Assembly: GCA_034509755.1 (NCBI GenBank)
Contig: CM067547.1
Location: forward strand, 46,898,859 to 46,962,858
Direction: 5' to 3'
DNA: 64,000 nucleotides
From: Anisodus tanguticus
Lineage: Eukaryota > Streptophyta > Magnoliopsida > Solanales > Solanaceae
Shown here: piece by piece, positions 57,091 to 64,000 of the stretch
How positions within the stretch are numbered: position 1 is the stretch's first letter
How the letters are laid out: every line of letters starts with the position of its first letter
Made by a program: the position numbers and the translations under genes
Notes under the pieces: model-generated
What the model was told of the DNA's origin: nothing
What the model saw: the letters and a program-made list of their open reading frames with translations, nothing else
The model's database searches: none

Positions 57091-57349
57091 TTATCCGAAT
57101 TAATGGCTAAGAGATAAAAAATTGGAGGAAGAAGATGAGGACAACAAAAACAACAGAGAGGTGGACTGGGATCCAGTTGTGGAAGAGGCAACTACCGGAC
57201 TAACACTGTGGTTTTCAAAGAAGGAACTCAGACGGAGACATGATCGGTGAACATAGGTGGCACACAACTTCACAATTTGAGCGATGAGATCCGGAAGACT
57301 GTGATTCACATATTGAATTCCCAGAGAATAAATCCGAACGGAAAGATGG

Positions 57350-58610
57350 ATAGTAAGACCGAAAATACATCATGGATCATAGACACTAGAGCTACCAATC
57401 ATGTGACGGGTAATCCGGAGGAACTGAGTAATAAGCGAGACATTCCTAAGTTTTTGGTTGGTCTTCCAAACGGATAGCTCGGTGGCTATAAAAGAAGGAA
57501 TAATCATGTTGAATGACATGATATGGTTGAAGAATGTTCTTTATGTTCCGAATTTGACATGTAATTTAATTTTTGTATTACAACTAGTTGATTATTTAGA
57601 TTGTGACATTAATAGAATTATGTGTGTTATACTGGACTCCACTACGAGGAAGCTGATTGGAAATGGTGAGCATCGAGGTGGACTTTACTATTTTCAAAAT
57701 GTACCATTGATATGGGCTATGAAGGCAGAGGCAGTTGATTGATTCGGTCTTTGACACAAACGGTTGGGTCATCCTTCATCACAAGTAACGAAGTCTATTA
57801 CGGCATTAGGCTTAAAAGACATTAGTGATAGAGTGGATAGAGAATGTGATGTATGCCAACGAGCAAAACAAATGAGAAGTGTTTTTCCTTTAATTGATAA
57901 TATTGCTTCGGATACTTTTGAGATGATACATTGTGATTTATGGGGACCATATAGAACCACTTCCTCTTGTGGTGCATCATACTTTTTTACTATTGTGGAT
58001 GATCGTTCACGAGTCGTGTATCTTTCTCTTAGTTGATAAGAAAGAAGTGTCCCAAACCTTGAAGAATTTATTCGCTCTTGTGGAGTGGCAGTTCAAAAAA
58101 ATGGTGAAGATAATTAAAATTGATAACGGAACTGAGTTCACGTATATGAAGACTTACTTCTTCGAATATAGAATTTTATTTCAAACATTTTGCACATGGA
58201 CACCTCAGCAGAATGGAAGAGTCGAAAGAAAACACCGTCACATTCTTAATGTGGCGCTAACATTGAGAATTCAAGGTCATCTTCCGATTAAATTTTGGGG
58301 AGAATGTGTTTTGACTACGGGGTATTTGATCAATAGAACTCCGTATTCGATTTTGAATGAAAAAAATCCCCTATGAACTTTTGTATGGGAATGCGCCCCG
58401 GTATGATCACTTAAAGGTGATAGGGTCACTATGCTATGCACATACAAAGGGAAGAACGAGGGATAAATTTAAGAGTCGGAGTCTTAGGTGTGTCTTCTTG
58501 GGATACCCCTACGGAAAGAAGGGTTGGAGATTGTATGACTTAGAAAATGATGAATATTTGATTTCAAGAGTATGGATTTCTACGAGACTAAGTTCCCATT
58601 TGTTGTAAGA
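57350..58610 (+). pseudogene. Copia protease and integrase, mostly readable
   Basis: Protease: SWIIDTRATNHVTGN, where the catalytic DTG is DTR. Then pre-integrase (WLKNVLYVPNLTCNLI, HRGGLYYFQN), the HHCC finger (RLGHPSSQV, CDVCQRAKQ) and the integrase core from 57910 (MIHCDLWGPYRTT, IVDDRSRVV, KIDNGTEF, TPQQNGRVERKHRHIL). The C-terminus reads GSLCYAHTKGR and CVFLGYPYGKKGWRLYD. The DDE triad positions appear present. Frameshifts near 57475, 58030 and 58365 and a stop at 57742 break it. Confidence 0.8.
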
Positions 58611-58847
58611 TCGAGAAACTTAATCGACATCATAGAAGCAATACCGAATAAATGAGAATCTCTGGAACAAAGTTGTGTTAACGTGGATGAAACGGAGGGA
58701 GGAATAAACCAACATAACTTCAAAGAAGACATGACTGATAATATAGGTACGAACGAAACTCAAATGCTTGGAGTACATACACCGATTGTTTAACCTACGA
58801 ATCAACATAATTTAGACTGAACAAAGGTCGATCTGGATAGAGATAAC

Positions 58848-59420
58848 ATGGAAGAAGTACAACCACAAGGTATTCGTACCAATGAAATGCACCCGGACGA
58901 ACAATTGGGTCGAGGAAAATGTCAAAAATATGAATCAATCCGGCTACGCGACTACATCACTGAACCTTTCCGGAAACAAATTCCATCAACTCATCCGTCT
59001 GATCCTCAACAATCCTCCGATGCACCTTATCATTTATCTAACTTTATATCTTGTGATATTTTTCCCCGTAACGCCAAAAGTTTCTCGTAATAATTACCAC
59101 AGGAATCGAACCAAAAACCTTTTTCAGAGGTAATGAAAAAGAAACATTGGAAAGTAGCCATGCAACAAGAGATCCAAGCATTGGAGGATAATAGAACATG
59201 GACACTAGACTTTGCCACCAGATAAGAAAGCACTCAGATGTAGATTGGTGTACAAAATAAAGTACAACTCTGATAACACAATAGAGAGATATAAAGCTCA
59301 TTTGGTCATCTTAGGAAATAAATAGGAGGAAGGAATTAACTACAATGAATTTTTTGCTCTGGTTACTAAGGTAGTAGCTGTTCGGACCTTCCTGGCTGTT
59401 GTGGCTATTAGAAATCATGT
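58848..59420 (+). pseudogene. Copia linker and N-terminal reverse transcriptase, broken
   Basis: The linker has the usual HLSNFISCDIF-like Pro/Ser-rich block (59020-59070). The RT entry region is visible in mixed frames (EIQALEDNRTWTL, AVVAIRN). The sequence stops at the point where the Gypsy-type LTR begins; the following region with both RT catalytic motifs is absent. Confidence 0.65.
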
Positions 59421-60671
59421 TCAATCATTAATCAAATTTTAACTCACTAAAATCCATTCATAGGATAAAACACATTAAAGACCCAAGCTTTTGAAAATAA
59501 GTTTAAACCATCCCTTATAGGGAGAAAGCATATTCAACGGTTAAATCTCTATAATTCAGTTTCAATATTCCTTTGATAGAAAAAATCACGAATACAAATA
59601 TGATAAACCTTAAGGTTCCATGAGCGCTTGTCCCTTACACAAATGAAACCTTGCCCAAAAACCATTTTTTAAAAGGTTAAAAAAGTATGTTCGAAATGAG
59701 ACATACAAATAATCTTTGTAGTAAAAAAGGACCCTTGATTTCCGATAAAATCTAGAAAACATATTCCTTCACATTCAATAATCACTCTACAACTGATAAG
59801 GATGATAAAGATTAGAACTTTAATTGTTTCTATGAGCTTTCCTTAATTTTTGGAAACTAGGGTTTTTCAAAGCCTTAAAAACTTGTTCTTGAACCTCATA
59901 AGAATCAATTGTTGATTCTAATAGCGTAGTATAATCTATACTAGCCTAAAATTCATCAATGGAATTAGGAAAACCGGTGCTCATACCTTTTAGACGAAGT
60001 TCTACACGTCCCTTCTTCTCCTCTCATGAGTTTTCAAGAATATAGGGTTTGGAGAGATGAACTAAGATTAATTTGATGTTAGATTGATGTAATTATGATG
60101 GGAATTGACCAAGAACTTACTTTAGATGTTTTGGGGAAGCCTTATGGTTGTTTTCTCTCAAAACGTTGCCCAAACAAAGTGGGGGTGAGTTATAACGAAT
60201 TTAGGCTTTAAAACATCGCCCCACCGTGCGCGATCCCGCAGCTGGAAGGCTCAAATGCGCAGTGGTCACGCACCAAGGGCAGTACACTGACTCGTGTGCG
60301 CATCGTGCACCGGAGGGCCTGATCGCGCACCGATCGCGTAGACTGCATAGTGCTCAGTAAAATGGGCATAACTCCTAGTACAGATCTCCGATTAAGCTCC
60401 ATAATATATGATTTGAAAGGTATTTCAATTACATACAACGTTCATAGATTGAGTTTTCTCAAATTCGTCCTACCTGAAAACTTGGCATAAGTGCAAAGTA
60501 CCTCAGACTTACATGAATATAAGAGCTCTTACGAACTTCACTATTTGTTTTGACTTCAAATCGACTATCTATCACCCGAACTCATCCCGAAGGGACTCAC
60601 ATAACTAAAATATAACACATCAATACTTATTTAATTCATTCACACCTAATTCAGATTTACGGAGTGTTACA
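59421..60671 (-). mobile_element. Gypsy-type LTR (probable solo LTR) inside the Copia element
   Basis: On the minus strand it opens TGTAACACTCCGTAAATC, a start I associate with Tekay/Del-type Gypsy LTRs, and holds a GC-rich block (60215-60345). CATGT lies directly on both sides (59416-59420 and 60672-60676), fitting a 5-bp target-site duplication. The other terminus (TCAATC on the plus strand) does not show the expected TG/CA end. No internal Gypsy sequence was seen. Confidence 0.55.
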
Positions 60672-60676
60672 CATGT

Positions 60677-61562
60677 TTTCACATGAAAGATTTGGGCCTT
60701 CTGAAGTACTTTCTAGGAGTTGAAGTTGCACATGGACTAACTGGGTTGTTTCTTTGTCAATGAAAATATGTCTTGAATATAATTTATGAGTCTGGTTTAC
60801 TAGGTGCTAAACCAATCAATATTCCTATGAAATAGAACCACGGTTTGGCATTGGCCAAAGAAGCTACTTTAGGAGATCTGAAACCATACCAGCGTCTGGT
60901 CGGTAAACTAATATACCTTAGTTTCACGAGACCTGAGTTGTCGTATTATGTGCATGTTCTGTCCCAATTCATGCAGCAGCCAAAGGAAGCACACTGGAAC
61001 ACAACTCTCCGTGTGGTGCTATACTTGAAGAAAAATCCAGGACAAGGCATTGTGATAAGAAAATATTGTGATCTACAATTGTACGGATTGTGTGATTTGG
61101 ACAGAGATGTATGTCCGTTGACTCAAAATCACTTACCGATTGATTTATATCCCTCGAGAATTCACCCGCATCATAAAAAATCAAGAAGCAGCACATTATC
61201 TCTTACTCGTCAGCAGAGGCGGAATATCGGTCAATGACAATGACAGTCCGTGAGTTGAAATGGTTAAGCGGAATTTTACATAGTTTGAGTGTTGAACATA
61301 AATCTCTGGTGAAAATGTATCGTGATAGTCAAGAAATATCGTATGTTGTACGAAATCCGATTTTTCATGAACGGACTAAACACATTGAAGTTGACTGTCA
61401 CTATGTCCGGGATGCGCTCCAACCGGAATAGTACTTCCCAGTCATGTGTCAACCAGTGAGCAATCGGCCGATGTGTTTACAAAGGCTTTGAGCAAATCGC
61501 AATATGAATATTTACTTGGCAAGTTGAACATTCGAGACCCTCATGCTCCAACTTGAGGGGAT
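60677..61562 (+). pseudogene. Copia RT C-terminus and RNase H, broken
   Basis: Resumes at MKDLGLLKYFLGVEVAH. RNase H is seen in pieces: YQRLVGKLIYLSFTRPEL, HVLSQFMQQPKEAHW, LCDLDRDVCPLT in place of the usual DSDWAGCP-like motif, then MTVRELKWLSGIL, KMYRDSQEISYV and ERTKHIEVDCHYVRDAL. Frameshift at about 61130 and a stop at 61429. Ends just before the purine tract of the 3' LTR. Confidence 0.8.
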
Positions 61563-61778
61563 TATTAGAATAGGTTAGGTCTATTTATGGTAATATAAAT
61601 TTGATAATATAGGATTTGTAGTCTTATTAGAATAGGGTTACCATTTATCCTATTAGATCAGAAAAAAGAGAATCTTACCTCTATTTAAGGAGGTCATTAT
61701 GATGAATTTGAAAAACAGAAATAATTCTCCCATTATTCTTTTCTCTCTAAATTCTTTATGTGTGTCTAGATTTTAACA

Positions 61779-62312
61779 TCTGATATACAAACAAAGAGAT
61801 GAAAAGTACATAACAATCAATTGAAGGTAAATCTACTTTGTCAAACATTATTAGGACAAAAATTATTATTAATATTCGAGGGGCTAAAACCAAAATTTAC
61901 TTTGCTTGAGAGGTAATTACAGACATTATTTATCCTATAGCACGTTCATTGTTGTGATAATACTCACTAATTAATCGTGATTGCACAGACAGTAAATTTA
62001 AGTTAAATTCATAGTATTAACTAATAGGCATGACTTGAAGTCATAATACTCACTAATTAATCGTGATTACCGGTCATCCTCTCCTTGCTAGTTGCTGCAC
62101 AATAGTAGCGTGATTTGGTTTGCCAAACTATTTAGTCTTTTGTGTTTTCATTTAAAAACATAGAAGAGAGTTGATTTAATATTGTTTTAGAGATATATTA
62201 TTTAATTTCTATACTAATATCACAAGTTTATTTCGCTATACTATTAAACATTTAAGGACATCATTATTTATCCATCTAACTAAATTTCCAATCTCTCTAA
62301 TGGAGTGCTTTT
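61779..62312. other. Spacer, no gene
   Basis: AT-rich flank between the Copia element and the solo LTR. A short sequence (ATACTCACTAATTAATCGTG) is repeated at 61961 and 62045. Nothing else was recognised. Confidence 0.45.
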
Positions 62313-63457
62313 TGTTGGAATATGTAAACCAACAACGGGAATAGTAAATAACTATTACATCGATCGAAAGGATAAACAACAAAGATTACAACAACAAGTT
62401 GTCAATATCTTGATCTTGAATGAAACTTCAAATATAGAACTTGTATTCGGAAATACAATAACATGAACTGCTACACTTGTGGCTTGTAGATCCGCTGAGA
62501 ATACGAACGGTTAGTGTCCTTCGTCTGTTAAGTTAACACCTGAAACACTTAGCAACCAATTAGATAAACCACAACACCACCGGATGAGTCGAGAGATGAC
62601 TCTCTGTCTTTAAGACAAGATTGCCCCCGTATATAGGCTTTACGGAAGTGTGGACAATAGTCTCCCAAGATGAAACAATAAATTATTAAGTGTGCAAAGC
62701 CTACACAAATGATCTCAGCGAAGAACACAAATAATGAAGATTGCTAAGAGAATGATTCCTATCAGGAAAATCTGATTTCTTTGTGGTGTTGTGAACTTGT
62801 TTTTCTGTTCATATGTTCATATATCTTCATCTGTAGAATTGAGCCAAAGCCTCAATTTATAGGAGTGCAAGATGGCCTCTTCAAGTGCCCCACAATGGCA
62901 ATCAATTGTCATGTAATGGATGACATTTAACTCCCAAGTAATGCAGCAACATAATGGTCCAAGTAATGGCCATTTTTGGTAGTTTCAATGTCATTGAAGC
63001 TCCCTCAACAGCCAAACCTTTGGGATTCCGTCGAGCAAACACTGTCTGGGAAGCGCCGCGGCGCTACAACATTTAGCGCCGCAGCTCCAGAAAGCCGACG
63101 AAACTTACTGCCAATCACGCGCCGCGACGCTGCTAGGGGGCGCCGCGGCCCAGTCCGGGAGGCGCGGCCGCCCTTCTTGGCTCCGCGGTCCTTTTCCGGC
63201 CCATTCCATCTTACACCTCGCACAATCCTTCCTTCGTTTACCAACGTGGAACACTTGTCATTTAGCAAATAACCATCCATCATTCTATGTCTCAAACATT
63301 TCACTTACGTACCAATATCTTTTTCATTAATGAAATTTACGATACTTGGCACTAAGATTGCACGTGTGTGGCAACGATATTTCCGACATGCGGAGCCCAA
63401 TTATTCGAGTCATAAATAATGGGATAAACTTAATTCCACATTAGTAAATTTCCAACA
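62313..63457 (-). mobile_element. Solo LTR related to the TORK-like family
   Basis: TGTTGG to CCAACA, 1145 bp. On the plus strand it shares AAGACAAGATTGCCCC and CAATAGTCTCCCAAGAT with LTRs 1 and 2 (14660-14720) but is otherwise diverged. CTTTT before and CTTTC after look like a 5-bp duplication with one change. No internal retroelement sequence lies on either side. A CpG-rich block is at 63045-63190. Confidence 0.75.
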
Positions 63458-64000
63458 CTTTCTTCCACTATCTTCAATGTGACATGCTGTTCTGTTAACA
63501 TTTTCAACTATATGCCCACTCAAATATATAAAATGACATAAAATATACAATATCAAATAGCAAAACACAATTAGAGAAATTAGGGGTTGGGGACAAACGA
63601 ACATACCATTAGTTTCAAGTTTAGCATAATTCACTAATTTTAATTTAAATCTCCACTATCTGTAGAAAGATATCCGGGGCGAATCAAATGTATCACAATT
63701 TCATCACTACATCGAAGGCTTTTTTGGTTATATATTGATAAGATAGTTTGGTATCCAAACAACAATAATTATGATCTAGGTCAATCTATCTATCCGTATA
63801 TAGATATATGATCTAGCATGCTCATTTGTGAAATAAAAAATAAAATTTCATTTCCTCATTTTATATTAAATTAGTCACGTCATATATATAAATAATTTCT
63901 TACTAATTTAGTAAATTATCATACCTACAGTAATATTAAAACATGTAAATTTAAAATTCTCAATCCGCAGCAAAATAAAATAAAAATTTGGGATTCTTGT
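63458..64000. other. Terminal AT-rich stretch, no gene
   Basis: No open frame with a domain, no complete repeat and no RNA gene were seen up to the window end. Confidence 0.45.

Larger units (their letters stand above)
55944..61778 (+). mobile_element. Second full-length Ty1/Copia retrotransposon with a nested Gypsy-type LTR
   Basis: LTRs at 55944-56165 and 61563-61778 (TATTAGAATAGG to TTTTAACA; the first G of TG is A in both). The 5' LTR is followed by TGATATCAGAGTCACG, a good initiator-tRNA primer-binding site. GAGGGGAT precedes the 3' LTR. The internal order gag, knuckle, protease, integrase, RT, RNase H is Copia. The clade is uncertain; the integrase and RNase H wording suggests an Ivana/TAR-type element. 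The target-site duplication is unclear. It is inactive. Confidence 0.85.

Noticed and set aside
63005..63304. Two overlapping open frames of about 98 codons on opposite strands
   Set aside because: They run through the CpG-rich block of the solo LTR; low stop density is due to GC content and no domain is visible.

Overview
The window is nuclear DNA of a dicot plant, most likely a member of the Solanaceae. The genes have many introns, the non-coding DNA is AT-rich, and there are several SINEs of types I associate with Solanaceae (TS-like SINEs with a CAA/TTG-repeat end and other tRNA-derived SINEs), plus Stowaway-like and other foldback MITEs. Assignment below the family level is not possible from the sequence alone. 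No bacterial-type features, CRISPR arrays, rRNA genes or bona fide tRNA genes were seen.

Layout. (1) 1-14468: three related, decayed hAT transposons and a fourth deletion derivative. The second copy is broken and joined to a Sirevirus-like Ty1/Copia pol fragment (4761-6471). A probable LTR end (to 8283) abuts a fragment of a RING-type E3 ligase-like gene (8305-8790). (2) 14469-26701: a 12-kb complex of one TORK-like Copia family. It holds an LTR-internal-LTR-internal tandem on the minus strand, joined head to head to an inverted copy on the plus strand through a short templated-looking filler. (3) 26702-33160: AT-rich intergenic DNA with SINE and MITE remnants. (4) 33803-41508 (+): an intact 19-exon kinesin-14 gene with a calponin-homology domain (996 aa). 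One of its introns is a textbook U12-type AT-AC intron. (5) 43793-49172 (-): an intact 6-exon GH28 polygalacturonase-like gene (454 aa) with a four-codon first exon, a GC-AG intron and replaced catalytic motifs. (6) 50757-55504: a 4.75-kb Ale/Retrofit-like Copia element with 190-bp LTRs. (7) 55944-61778: a second full-length Copia element, whose reverse-transcriptase core is missing at the site where a Gypsy-type LTR sits. (8) 62313-63457: a solo LTR distantly related to the complex in (2).

Only the kinesin and the polygalacturonase-like gene look functional; their reading frames are continuous across every exon junction I could derive. They lie tail to tail (stop codons at 41508 and 43795) in a 16-kb island between blocks of decayed retrotransposons. 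Their introns have collected SINEs and MITEs, several with clear target-site duplications. All element-encoded proteins carry stops or frameshifts. I found no convincing new multi-gene system. The most unusual signals are the AT-AC intron, the inverted retrotransposon junction, the altered active site of the GH28 protein, and the repeat array in the Copia gag-side region.
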